A DNA stretch of 64,000 nt from positions 17,730-81,729 of IMG/VR virus record IMGVR_UViG_3300028392_000054. One strand, 5' to 3'. Of the stretch, positions 14,304 through 22,011 are shown piece after piece; positions within the stretch are counted from its first letter, which is position 1; the number at the start of each line of letters is the position of its first letter. The notes beneath the pieces are model-generated. The model searched no databases, was not told the DNA's origin, and was given only the letters and a program-made list of their open reading frames with translations. The DNA is from a virus. A program made the translations under genes and the position numbers.

Positions 14304-14376
14304 AGCCCCCAACAGGACTTGAACCCGTCACCTACGCATTACAAGTGCGTCGCTCTACCAGATGAGCTATAGGGGC
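14304..14376 (-). tRNA. tRNA-Thr (TGT)
   Basis: Minus-strand cloverleaf: acceptor GCCCCTA/TGGGGGC, D-arm AGCTCATCTGGTAGAGC, anticodon stem ACGCA/TGCGT with loop CTTGTAA (anticodon TGT), T-arm GACGG-GTTCAAG-TCCTGTT (imperfect). CCA not encoded. It would decode ACA and help with the Thr-rich virion proteins. A 10-bp hairpin lies 4 bases upstream. Confidence 0.9.
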
Positions 14377-14379
14377 AAA

Positions 14380-14413
14380 GTGGGCCGGAGAGTGAGAGGC
14401 ACATCCGGCCCAC
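14380..14413 (-). terminator. GC-rich hairpin between NlpC/P60 gene and tRNA-Thr
   Basis: Stem GTGGGCCGGA (14404-14413 on the minus strand) with TCCGGCCCAC, 14-base loop, followed by only TTTG before the tRNA. It may be a terminator for the lipoprotein gene or a 5' processing element for the tRNA. Confidence 0.6.
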
Positions 14414-14420
14414 AATTAGT

Positions 14421-14948
14421 TTACAGTGTTTTTACTATACGGACAAATCGGATTTGCCCGCTTTTGTAATCTGTAAGCGGTTGAATTATCGTGGCATGAG
14501 CTCCACGATGTGCATTAATTATTTTTCCATTTCCAATGTAAATGGCGGCGTGATAGAAGTCTGTGCTGCCATTGTAGGCAAACAAGACAATGTCTCCAAG
14601 CTTTGGCTTTGAGACTCTAGTTCCAATATGCCCTTGGGCATTTGCCGAGTGCGGTAGTTCTATACCGAATCGTTCATAGGCCCAGCGTACTAGACCTGAA
14701 CAGTCCCATCCACGGGGACTGGCACCTGAAAACACATAAGATGTGCGTCCTACGCGAGTTTTCAGATACTTAACTACATTCCTCATTTGAGCAGTATTGC
14801 GGTGTGCTTTAGCTGTCTCAATTAAGGTTAATGGTTTAACTTGGTGTTGCTTTGTTTCTTGTGTAATTTGAGCTACAGCTGTTGCTGTAGAGGCGGAACA
14901 ACCAGCAAGTGTTACAAGTATGCTGGCTATAATTACGTACTTTTTCAT
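14421..14948 (-). CDS. NlpC/P60 lipoprotein peptidase
   Basis: 175 residues. A lipoprotein signal ends at the lipobox LAGC (C17). The NlpC/P60 domain spans about 55-172 with the triad C83 (WDCSGLVRWAY), H133 (FYHAAIYIG) and H147 (NAHRG). The family cuts gamma-D-Glu-diamino acid or related peptide bonds in cell-wall stems. A secreted, membrane-anchored version made by a phage is not a typical endolysin; it could remodel the infected wall or block superinfection. It is divergent from the lysis block, with a 246-bp intergenic region between. Confidence 0.88.
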   Translation of the reverse strand: MKKYVIIASILVTLAGCSASTATAVAQITQETKQHQVKPLTLIETAKAHRNTAQMRNVVKYLKTRVGRTSYVFSGASPRGWDCSGLVRWAYERFGIELPHSANAQGHIGTRVSKPKLGDIVLFAYNGSTDFYHAAIYIGNGKIINAHRGAHATIIQPLTDYKSGQIRFVRIVKTL

Positions 14949-15194
14949 TTGGCGACCTTACCTTTCATTGCTTTAGTACTGGGGTCGTTTATTGTCGAAG
15001 TGACACTATATTCAGTTATAGGTAAGACCATAGCATAGAAATACGGAGCCAAACAACGTTTAGCCAAAAAAACACACCTGGCTAGTAGATAATGGAATTG
15101 ACCCTATTTGTCAAATTAATCGCGCAGTTACCTGCTTAAAACACGCGTTTCTATACCTAAACTCCCCTATAAATCTTTAGTTTAGAAAATTATT
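14949..15194. promoter_or_regulatory. Divergent intergenic region, 246 bp
   Basis: Separates the leftward lipoprotein gene from the rightward lysis block, so it must hold promoters in both directions. Visible: an inverted repeat TTGAC-N7-GTCAA (15098-15114), TATAGGT (15017-15023) resembling the leaderless starts elsewhere, and TATAAA near 15170 on the plus strand. AAGGTAAGG serves the lipoprotein gene. No gene seen in it. Confidence 0.45.
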
Positions 15195-15491
15195 ATGAAA
15201 CTTTTTGGCAATGTAATGTTGCGTGTACTTGCAACATTTGTCGCCTCAGCACTGGGCGTAATCGGTGCGGGTACAGTCGCCGGCTCTATGAGCGGTATCC
15301 AAATTCCTATTTGGTTTAGCGCTGTAATGGGCGGTGTAATGGCCGTAGCTAAAGTAGTTGAACTGCTTGCTTTGGCTTTCTTAGAAGATGGAAAGCTTAC
15401 CCTAAATGAAATTAATGCTGCTTTCCAGCAAACCGTATCTTTAAAAAATGTCGAAAATGAAAAGGAAAAAACCAATGAAAAAAATGCGTAA
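15195..15491 (+). CDS. Holin-like membrane protein 1
   Basis: 98 residues. Two hydrophobic segments (about 6-28, VMLRVLATFVASALGVIGAG, and 37-63, IPIWFSAVMGGVMAVAKVVE) are followed by an acidic LEDGKLTLNEINAAF segment and a charged tail. The two-span, small, charged-tail plan and its place at the head of a block with an M23 peptidase support a holin. It shares its layout with the 122-residue protein at the other end of the block. Its end overlaps the next gene by 17 bases. Start ATG at 15195. Confidence 0.65.
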   Translation: MKLFGNVMLRVLATFVASALGVIGAGTVAGSMSGIQIPIWFSAVMGGVMAVAKVVELLALAFLEDGKLTLNEINAAFQQTVSLKNVENEKEKTNEKNA

Positions 15492-16941
15492 GTTCTCTAC
15501 TTTATTTGTAGCCGCAACTTCACTATTTCTTATGTTTGGGTTGTCTAGCCCCGCTATGGCTGATAGCACAACTGACTATAACCAAAAAGTTGCTGAGGCA
15601 CAGGCAAAGGTACAAGACCTTCAGAATCAGTTATCCAACGCACAAGCTAACCTTGATAGTTGGACTAACTCGTCTAACTCTCAGGCTGACCTTATTAACT
15701 CTGCCCAGACTGCCGCTACTGAAGCAAAAGATGCTTTAGAGGCTGCTGTGTCCGATTACAACAGTAAAAAGTCTGACTATGATGTGGCTTTTGCTGATGT
15801 TCAGGCTGCTGAAGTAGTAGTCGCTCAGGCAGTGGCCGCAGTAAATGCTGCTGCTGATGTAGTGGACTCTACCTATAATTCTTACGCAGTAACCCAGCAG
15901 AACGCTGATAACGCTCAGGCTGTTATGAATCAAGCACAAAATGATTATGACACCAAGTTAATTACCGAGGGTGGTAGCGTTAAAAATGCCGCTGGTTTGG
16001 TTGTTGATGTTTACACAGGCATTAACCGTTACGGAAACCCTCCACAAAAATCAGACACTGCTTACACCAAATGTAAGACAACTACTGTAGCCAACATTGA
16101 CGCCAACTGGGGTGGCGGTGACATTCTAGGTTGTGGTTCTGATTACATCATGCTTCACTACAAGGGTTACATTACCTACCCAACAACAACTAAAGTTTAC
16201 TTCCAGGCCCCTGCTGATGATGGTTTCTATATGCAAATTGGCGGAACTCAGGTAATCAACGACTGGTCGCTAAAAGGCTGTGGAGCAAACTCTACAGGCA
16301 TGTTCTCCTTTACAGGTGGAAAGTCTTACGCTATTGACGCTTGGTTCTATGAGTGGGGTGGCGGTGCTTGTTCTAGTTTAAACTACAAACCTCTAGGCGG
16401 TAGTTCTTATGCAGTAGCCCCAGCGTCATTCTTCACACAGGGCGCAGTAGCCAACTTGGTTAAAAACCCAGCACTGCTTGCTGTACTAAACGCTAAGACC
16501 GCTCTTTATGTTCAGGCAGTAGCCGCTGAAGAGCAGGCAAATGTGGTTTACAGCAATGCTTGTGATGATTATGACGGCAAACAAGCAGCCTATGGATACG
16601 CTGGAAGTTCGTTAGCAAATAAGCACACTATTTTAGTTCCACTAGAGTACGTCATGAGTAACGCCGAATCTAACTGGCAAAACAGAAGTGATGACAAAGT
16701 AGTCGCTGATGCCAACTTGCGTGACCTAAAAGCCGAGTACAGTAGCACATTTGCTGCTATTGAGTCTGCGGTACAACAGGTAGACGACCTAGAAGCCAAA
16801 GTTGTTCAAGCAAAAGTAGACCTAGCAAACATTCCAAAGCCTACTGCTGCTGATAAGCGTAAACCAAAAAAGAATAACCCAAAGTATTTTGCTGATGGTG
16901 CGTACCTTCCTAGGCAAGCGTTTGTAATCAATTTAAAATAA
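15475..16941 (+). CDS. Secreted coiled-coil protein with PA14-like domain
   Basis: 488 residues from the ATG at 15475, which has AAAGG 9 bases upstream; an earlier in-frame ATG at 15448 lies inside the preceding gene. A Sec signal peptide (KK-LFVAATSLFLMFGLSS) ends at AMA-D near residue 30. Then comes a coiled coil (about 35-140), a PA14/GLEYA-like beta domain with a VYFQAPADDGFYMQIGG core and several Cys (about 170-315), then another helical stretch (about 335-470). PA14-type domains bind sugars. In a phage lysis block this may be a surface factor acting on wall glycans or blocking adsorption; that is inference. No LPXTG anchor seen. Confidence 0.72.
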   Translation: MKKMRKFSTLFVAATSLFLMFGLSSPAMADSTTDYNQKVAEAQAKVQDLQNQLSNAQANLDSWTNSSNSQADLINSAQTAATEAKDALEAAVSDYNSKKSDYDVAFADVQAAEVVVAQAVAAVNAAADVVDSTYNSYAVTQQNADNAQAVMNQAQNDYDTKLITEGGSVKNAAGLVVDVYTGINRYGNPPQKSDTAYTKCKTTTVANIDANWGGGDILGCGSDYIMLHYKGYITYPTTTKVYFQAPADDGFYMQIGGTQVINDWSLKGCGANSTGMFSFTGGKSYAIDAWFYEWGGGACSSLNYKPLGGSSYAVAPASFFTQGAVANLVKNPALLAVLNAKTALYVQAVAAEEQANVVYSNACDDYDGKQAAYGYAGSSLANKHTILVPLEYVMSNAESNWQNRSDDKVVADANLRDLKAEYSSTFAAIESAVQQVDDLEAKVVQAKVDLANIPKPTAADKRKPKKNNPKYFADGAYLPRQAFVINLK

Positions 16942-16988
16942 TACCCCCAAAGGAATTTAACAACAATAATCCAGTTGCAGATATTCCA

Positions 16989-17207
16989 TTGTTGGGGGCA
17001 GCATTTCAAGGATTAGCTGATGCGTTTAACGCTTTAGGCAACATTGGTGCAGATTTACCTCCTGCTGTGCGAGCAAAAGCACAGAAAGTGGTTATTTCGG
17101 CCATTATTGTTACACAAGTAGCAACACAAGCTGCATCTATGGCTGCTCAAAGCGCAGCAAGTGCAGCATCAAGTTCATCAAGTTCTAGCCGAAGGAAAGA
17201 AAAATGA
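16989..17207 (+). CDS. 72-residue Ala/Ser-rich protein, uncertain start
   Basis: One hydrophobic segment (about 33-55, KVVISAIIVTQVATQAASMA) lies before a Ser-rich basic tail ending SSSSRRKEK. No ATG or GTG is in frame; the given start is TTG at 16989, while the only good ribosome-binding site, AAAGGA, is about 35 bases further upstream. A longer N-terminus with a rare start codon is possible. Overlaps the next gene as ATGA. Possible holin or spanin-like component by position. Confidence 0.5.
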   Translation: MLGAAFQGLADAFNALGNIGADLPPAVRAKAQKVVISAIIVTQVATQAASMAAQSAASAASSSSSSSRRKEK

Positions 17208-17368
17208 AGTTTTTAAATGACCTTATAGGCCAAATATGGACTCTTTTAGGTATGTTTGTAGCCTGGGTTGTACTAGAAGGCTCTGCTAAGGCGGTAGTTG
17301 GCTGGTGCATCATAGGTTCATTGGTTATATGGATAGCCACGTTCCCCCTGCGAAATAGAGACGAATAA
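17204..17368 (+). CDS. 54-residue two-span membrane protein
   Basis: Read directly. Hydrophobic residues 8-26 (IGQIWTLLGMFVAWVVLEG) and 28-47 (AKAVVGWCIIGSLVIWIATF) end in a charged LRNRDE tail. ATG overlaps the preceding stop. Small size, two spans and a place just before the M23 endolysin make it a candidate holin or antiholin. Confidence 0.65.
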   Translation: MKFLNDLIGQIWTLLGMFVAWVVLEGSAKAVVGWCIIGSLVIWIATFPLRNRDE

Positions 17369-17414
17369 GAGACAATAGAACTGTCCCCTCCAACCCTTCG
17401 AAAGGAACCCCACT

Positions 17415-17939
17415 ATGGGTAACTGGATTTTCCCGGTAAAGAAGGTCAAACTCGGATCACTATTTGGCGCAGTAGACCAGTGGCACAAAGCTCCAGGTCA
17501 TCGTGGAACCGATTATAACGGTTTCCCTGTTGGCGAGCCTTTGCTTGCTGTAAATGATGGAACAATCGTACTTAATAGACCTTTAGCAAAAAGCACCGTT
17601 CTTGGTAACGTTGTTGTACTACAGACAGATAACGGCCACTACTTCGGTTACTGCCACATGAATGAACCATCACCACTTAAGGTTGGAACAGTCGTGAAGT
17701 CAGGCGACGTAGTTGGTAAAGCAGGTAACACAGGCTCAGCGAGTTTTGGTTGTCACCTACACTTCACACTAAGCGGTTCTGCTGAAGGTGTGTTTGGTGG
17801 CAAAGTTTACAACGCTCACGAGTACATTAAAGGCCAAATTGCAAAGCAAAAAGCTGTTAAGCCAGTTGCTAAGCCAGTGGCTGCCCCGGTCCATGCAGAC
17901 CCAAAGGTTTGCCCAACTTGTAAGCAAGAGGTTAAATAA
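17415..17939 (+). CDS. M23 family metallopeptidase (endolysin)
   Basis: 174 residues. Zinc ligands H29-x3-D33 (HRGTD) and H116 of HLH (114-116), with H81 as catalytic base, match LytM/M23 endopeptidases that cut wall cross-bridges. No signal peptide, consistent with holin-dependent release. The C-terminal 35 residues are a KPVAKPVAAP linker and a CPTCK pair, possibly a small zinc wall-binding tail. AAAGGAA precedes the ATG. The stop overlaps the next start (TAATGA). Confidence 0.9.
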   Translation: MGNWIFPVKKVKLGSLFGAVDQWHKAPGHRGTDYNGFPVGEPLLAVNDGTIVLNRPLAKSTVLGNVVVLQTDNGHYFGYCHMNEPSPLKVGTVVKSGDVVGKAGNTGSASFGCHLHFTLSGSAEGVFGGKVYNAHEYIKGQIAKQKAVKPVAKPVAAPVHADPKVCPTCKQEVK

Positions 17940-18307
17940 TGAAAGCACTTGGTAATTTAATTAAGCGCACTATTGGTGTGGTTATGTTTGCTGCAATCCC
18001 AGGTATGGCTACTGGTGCTGCATCAGGCATTGGTCCACTACTTGGTGCTTTAAATGGTGTTGCTACTGTATTCTCATCAATCATCATTTACTTTGGTGTT
18101 CAACTAGCTTGGGATGCAAGTATTTCAAACGAAGACATTGAAAAAGGTTTCCGTGCTGCTGTTGCAAAACAATCAGCAAATGACCCTGAAGTTAAACAAG
18201 CACTAGAAGAATCAGCTGCTGAAACTCCAGAACTTGCTGACTTTGGTGACCTGACAGAACTAACAGACCATGTAGATGCCCCTGAAGAAGAAGAGCCATT
18301 GGCTTAA
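17939..18307 (+). CDS. Holin-like membrane protein 2
   Basis: 122 residues. Two hydrophobic segments (about 8-30 and 34-58) are followed by AWDASISNEDIEKGFRAAV and a long acidic tail (EEEEPLA). The section after the second span parallels LEDGKLTLNEINAAFQQTV in the first protein of the block, suggesting a duplicated holin or a holin/antiholin pair. Coupled to the M23 gene by stop/start overlap. A terminator follows within 15 bases. Confidence 0.65.
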   Translation: MKALGNLIKRTIGVVMFAAIPGMATGAASGIGPLLGALNGVATVFSSIIIYFGVQLAWDASISNEDIEKGFRAAVAKQSANDPEVKQALEESAAETPELADFGDLTELTDHVDAPEEEEPLA

Positions 18308-18321
18308 ATCTTAAGTAAAAA

Positions 18322-18349
18322 CCCCCTGTTGTTTAGCAGGGGGTTTTTT
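18322..18349. terminator. Bidirectional terminator
   Basis: CCCCCTG-N8-CAGGGGG followed by TTTTTT on the plus strand; the complementary side has its own T-run. It ends both the rightward lysis block and the leftward replication operon where they converge. Confidence 0.93.
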
Positions 18350-18368
18350 ATTAACTACTTTTTAGACT

Positions 18369-18923
18369 TTATATCTCATTGCCCCAAACATCCCAACCAT
18401 CCATCGGCCTACGAGCAAACATTTCAAGCTTTAATTGATTTGGGTACAGACGCTCAATTCTTCGGTGAACTTCGTCTGGCTTCCTTGAATGCTCCATTTT
18501 TGCAGCAAGGACCACGTGGGAAACACCTTCGTCTGCAAGGGGCAGGGGTCGGCCCTTCGTAACGTTTGAGGCAACAATAACAAACTCGGTTGTCGGTTTT
18601 ACGATGCTCGGGCGGACGCCCTGCGCGCCTATTGGGGTCAAGCCGTCTTTGCGAGTCTTTACCCATGTAAACGCAACTCCTCTATATGTAAACCCCCATG
18701 CTCGTAGAAGATCAATAGCAAAGTCCAGGCGAGGCGATGTTACCCACATAAAAATTACGCCAGGTTTGTTTAGGATACTTTGGATATCCATAGCTATTAA
18801 GTCTTCATCCGACATAGTTGGATAAAACTTTGCAGCAGCCCCCATCTTGTCTTGTGCGCCATAGTAAGACCATGGCGGGTCCATTAAAATAACGTCGTAT
18901 TTTTTATTAGGGAGTAATAACAT
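18369..18923 (-). CDS. MT-A70 family N6-adenine methyltransferase
   Basis: 184 residues. DPPWSYYG (15-22) is the catalytic motif; IFMWVTSPRLDFAIDLLRAW and the KPTTEFVIVAS strand complete the MT-A70 fold, followed by a HSRKPDEVHRRIERL helix. In prokaryotes these methylate adenine in DNA. It is the second orphan adenine methylase in the window. Last gene of the leftward replication operon, followed by the shared terminator. Confidence 0.87.
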   Translation of the reverse strand: MLLLPNKKYDVILMDPPWSYYGAQDKMGAAAKFYPTMSDEDLIAMDIQSILNKPGVIFMWVTSPRLDFAIDLLRAWGFTYRGVAFTWVKTRKDGLTPIGAQGVRPSIVKPTTEFVIVASNVTKGRPLPLADEGVSHVVLAAKMEHSRKPDEVHRRIERLYPNQLKLEMFARRPMDGWDVWGNEI

Positions 18924-18925
18924 CT

Positions 18926-19054
18926 TTACTTCTTGCGAACTAATTTGCGCTTGATAGCGTCAAAAATCTTTGGTCGCTTTTTTGGTGCTTTACCGTTATT
19001 GCGGCCGTCTCCGGCTTTCTTAACTGGTGCTGGTGCTGGCTTTCCTTTTGCCAT
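18926..19054 (-). CDS. 42-residue basic protein
   Basis: Read directly. Lys/Arg/Pro/Ala-rich (begins MAKGKPAPAPVKKAGDGR, ends KRKLVRKK), with a GGAGATAAA site before the ATG. Probably nucleic-acid binding or disordered. It fills the gap between the 84-residue gene and the MT-A70 gene. Confidence 0.6.
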   Translation of the reverse strand: MAKGKPAPAPVKKAGDGRNNGKAPKKRPKIFDAIKRKLVRKK

Positions 19055-19063
19055 TTTATCTCC

Positions 19064-19318
19064 TTATACTTCATAGCCTGAATTAGTTGCTCGCCACACG
19101 CTAGGTGAGTGGTTTTCCTCTACGGCAGCCTTAATTTCTGGGCTGTTGTAAAGTCTTAATATATGAATACATGGGTCATCTCCGCTGTCATACTCCTTGT
19201 ATTCTTCTTCGCTCATAGGTAAGCCATCGTGAGTATGACAGATAGTAGGACCTACCCAACCTTGGGTAAGCCCAAGCCATAGCCATTTTTCAAAAGTCAT
19301 CATTTGTCCAAGTGCCAT
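19064..19318 (-). CDS. 84-residue protein, small actinophage family
   Basis: Contains TQGWVGPTICHTHDGLPMSE (about 18-37) and a GDDPCIHILRLY stretch (about 46-57), a pattern of conserved His, Cys and Asp seen in small actinophage proteins of unknown role; metal binding is possible. Coupled to the zinc-ribbon gene by TAATG. Confidence 0.65.
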   Translation of the reverse strand: MALGQMMTFEKWLWLGLTQGWVGPTICHTHDGLPMSEEEYKEYDSGDDPCIHILRLYNSPEIKAAVEENHSPSVWRATNSGYEV

Positions 19319-19491
19319 TAGTTTCCTCTTCCCCAGCCGCCGCCTCTAAACTGAACTGCAAGGTTTCCAAAAACCCTGGTCATCAATTTATTGCAAGCAA
19401 GGCATTTAGGTGTCTTTGCTTCTTCGTTTATATTTTGTGTAATCGTGCAAGTAGCTTCACAGTCAGGGCATTTATATTGATAGTTAGGCAT
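19318..19491 (-). CDS. FmdB-like zinc-ribbon protein, 57 residues
   Basis: Read directly. MPNYQYKCPDCEAT...PKCLACNKLM holds two CxxC pairs 19 residues apart, then a GGGWGRGN tail. This is the putative regulatory FmdB/zinc-ribbon layout (MPxYxYxCxxC). It begins just past the SNF2 gene end and may bind nucleic acid or assist that helicase. Confidence 0.72.
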   Translation of the reverse strand: MPNYQYKCPDCEATCTITQNINEEAKTPKCLACNKLMTRVFGNLAVQFRGGGWGRGN

Positions 19492-19492
19492 G

Positions 19493-21076
19493 TTACACCG
19501 ACATATCTAATAGGAAACCACGAAGTGTGCCAATTGTCAAATCCACCCCACCGTTATCGTTAATACCCTCACCATCAATTACGGCTGAGGCAATTGCGTT
19601 CTTTTGCTGAAGAGCTGAATGTTGGCGTACTTCAATTGAGTTAGTAACCAGCACATCTTGAATCACAATGGTTTTCCACTCAGAAGAAGCCCTACGAATG
19701 CGGCCGTTACGCTGAGTAGCCAAACCAGAAGACCAAGGTAAATCATAGTTAATGAGCATGTTCGCCGCCGGAAGGTCCACGCCATAACCACCGGCGTCAG
19801 AACTAACGAACACACGAATAGAAGGGTCGTTATTGAGAGCATTTTTATGTTTTTCCTTTGTCTTAGCGTCAAGTTGTCCTGTATATGTAACACTGATGTC
19901 ACGCCCAAGGCGGTCAGCAATGATATCTACCATATCTACATAGGTACAAAATACTACTAGTTTATTATGTTCATCCTGTTCTAGAAAGTCTTTAGCGTAA
20001 CTTACAAACGCCTCAAGTTTTGGGCTAGAAAGTCCTTCTAATAACTCTTCTTCATCTAATTGAGCAGCATAAGCAGAACCTTCACCGTTACCGTTTCTAA
20101 ATTTTTTTGCGCTTACTTTAAGAAGTTCAGGAGAACAGGTAAGCATTTTAAGACAACCTAATTTAGACATAACCTGCCCGCGTAGTTCATCTGCTGGGCC
20201 ACCCCATGACTTTTCAAAGCCATAATGAGCTAATACGTTAAAAGAGCTTCCAAAAAGCGTTTGAGCGTTATCTAAATCCATTAGCAAGTCATCTGAAATA
20301 CGTTTATATAACTTAGCTGTCTTTCGGTCCATCATTACAAATATTGGATCTTTATGTATTGTGTCCGGTAAAAATGGAGCAACGTCAGGGTCTTTTTGAG
20401 CTTTACGAACAGACGCTGTCTTCATGCGCTCATGCAAGGTAGATAGATTGCGATAGCGGTCTACGCCACCCCACGCGTTACGAACAATAAATGTCATGTC
20501 AAACTTATCAAATCGCCCCAAAACGCTGTCATCAACAAACTGCATGATGCTGAATAGTTCCTCTGGCTTGCCGTTTTCTACTGGGGTTCCAGTAAGAGCA
20601 AACCGATATTCGCAAGTAGCCAGTTTCTTAACAGCCTTGGCACGCTTTGACTTAAACGACTTGATAGCAGTGGCTTCATCTAAAACAATAAATCCTCTAG
20701 GCAACTTGCTTACAGAATCCCAGTCGTTTACTACTTGCTCATAGTTCATGATTACGTAATCGATTTTAGAAGTTTTCCAGCGCATCGCACGGTCATATTG
20801 CTTTTTGCGCTGCTCTGGGTTGCCGTCAATAACGATTGAGTTTGAGCCGTTAGTAAACTTAGTAATAGAAGACTGCCATTGGTATTTAAGGCTAGATAGG
20901 CAAATTATCAAACCTGGCTCAGTTATATTGCCTTCATCCATTAATTCTTCAATAGCCGCAATCGTCAATACGGTTTTACCAAGCCCTAAGTCATAAGCAA
21001 CAAGCATCTTGCCGCGCTCAATCATCTTATCAACAGCCTCTGGCTGATAAGGAAGCAGCGTTCCTACGAATCCCAT
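19493..21076 (-). CDS. SNF2-family DNA helicase/translocase
   Basis: 527 residues. Motif I DLGLGKT (29-35), motif II DEAT (133-136), motif III ALTGTP, and in the second lobe VFSSDAGGYGVDL-type motif V and QRNGRIRR (motif VI). Such phage proteins remodel protein-DNA complexes or help replication forks and recombination (UvsW-like role). Its start overlaps the end of the primase gene by 13 bases. Confidence 0.92.
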   Translation of the reverse strand: MGFVGTLLPYQPEAVDKMIERGKMLVAYDLGLGKTVLTIAAIEELMDEGNITEPGLIICLSSLKYQWQSSITKFTNGSNSIVIDGNPEQRKKQYDRAMRWKTSKIDYVIMNYEQVVNDWDSVSKLPRGFIVLDEATAIKSFKSKRAKAVKKLATCEYRFALTGTPVENGKPEELFSIMQFVDDSVLGRFDKFDMTFIVRNAWGGVDRYRNLSTLHERMKTASVRKAQKDPDVAPFLPDTIHKDPIFVMMDRKTAKLYKRISDDLLMDLDNAQTLFGSSFNVLAHYGFEKSWGGPADELRGQVMSKLGCLKMLTCSPELLKVSAKKFRNGNGEGSAYAAQLDEEELLEGLSSPKLEAFVSYAKDFLEQDEHNKLVVFCTYVDMVDIIADRLGRDISVTYTGQLDAKTKEKHKNALNNDPSIRVFVSSDAGGYGVDLPAANMLINYDLPWSSGLATQRNGRIRRASSEWKTIVIQDVLVTNSIEVRQHSALQQKNAIASAVIDGEGINDNGGVDLTIGTLRGFLLDMSV

Positions 21077-22011
21077 TGTAAAGCTCCTAATCCGTTTACA
21101 GAGTGCTTAGCTGTAAGTAGCCCATAAAGAATTTCAGTTCTGCTCATAGCACCTACATCTTTCATATCCGTCTGGCCGTAGTTAAAATACCAAGCCTCTA
21201 GATTTTGCTCTAGCATCTTTTTAGAAGAGTTAATTCCAGATTCGTCATTATCAAATGCAAACACAATCTCATCTGCTTCTTTTATTAGTTCTAATTGAGT
21301 ATTAGAAATCATTGAGCCATAGGTAGACACTCCACCGGGGACCCCGATTGACTCTAATCTTACCACGTCTAACGGAGACTCTACGATAATCATGCGTCCA
21401 CCTGTGTACTTATTAAGGCCGAACAGCGTTGTGGATTTTTCTACACCCTGTGGGTAGTTTCGGAAATAACGGCGACTAAAGCCTTTCTCCTGCCAACCCA
21501 ACAATTTATTTGAATGCGGGTCACGGATTACGGAAATCCAATTTGAGTGCGCTGTATCCCAAAGTAACTGATGTTTTTCTGCCGCTTGTAAAGTAAACCC
21601 GCGGGCAGTTAATGCGTGCTGTGGTGGATATGTGAACAAGGCAAGCCTAGACTCTGTAATAGTCGTAACTTCTTTAAACACCGACTCTTGTTCTTCTTCT
21701 TCATGCGTACCTAGTTGAATGTTATCGAATGATAGGTATAACCAGTCTTTAGCGTCTGCGTAATCTAAGAAACCATTAGCATCTCGTAATCCTTGTGCAG
21801 TTGCAATAAGAGCCCATAGGTTACCCTTAAACCCGCAAGAAAAACAAATGTGTGCGCCTGTGTCAGAGTTAATCCACCAAGATGGGCTACGATCTTCTTT
21901 ACCCGTAATCTCTTTATGGCCTGGACATAAAGCAAGTATCTCTGAGCCGCGTGCATTAACTGGCTCAATATCTAAGCGTCTTAATACGCTTTCCATCTCT
22001 TCTAGTCTCAT
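21064..22011 (-). CDS. DnaG-type primase
   Basis: 315 residues. CHC2 zinc finger with C29, H32, C56 and C59; Toprim core with E211 (IIVESPLD) and the FDNDESG motif (D254, D256). Lays RNA primers for lagging-strand synthesis. Shorter than bacterial DnaG because the helicase-binding domain is missing or reduced. Adjacent to and coupled with the DnaB-like gene. Confidence 0.93.
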   Translation of the reverse strand: MRLEEMESVLRRLDIEPVNARGSEILALCPGHKEITGKEDRSPSWWINSDTGAHICFSCGFKGNLWALIATAQGLRDANGFLDYADAKDWLYLSFDNIQLGTHEEEEQESVFKEVTTITESRLALFTYPPQHALTARGFTLQAAEKHQLLWDTAHSNWISVIRDPHSNKLLGWQEKGFSRRYFRNYPQGVEKSTTLFGLNKYTGGRMIIVESPLDVVRLESIGVPGGVSTYGSMISNTQLELIKEADEIVFAFDNDESGINSSKKMLEQNLEAWYFNYGQTDMKDVGAMSRTEILYGLLTAKHSVNGLGALQWDS

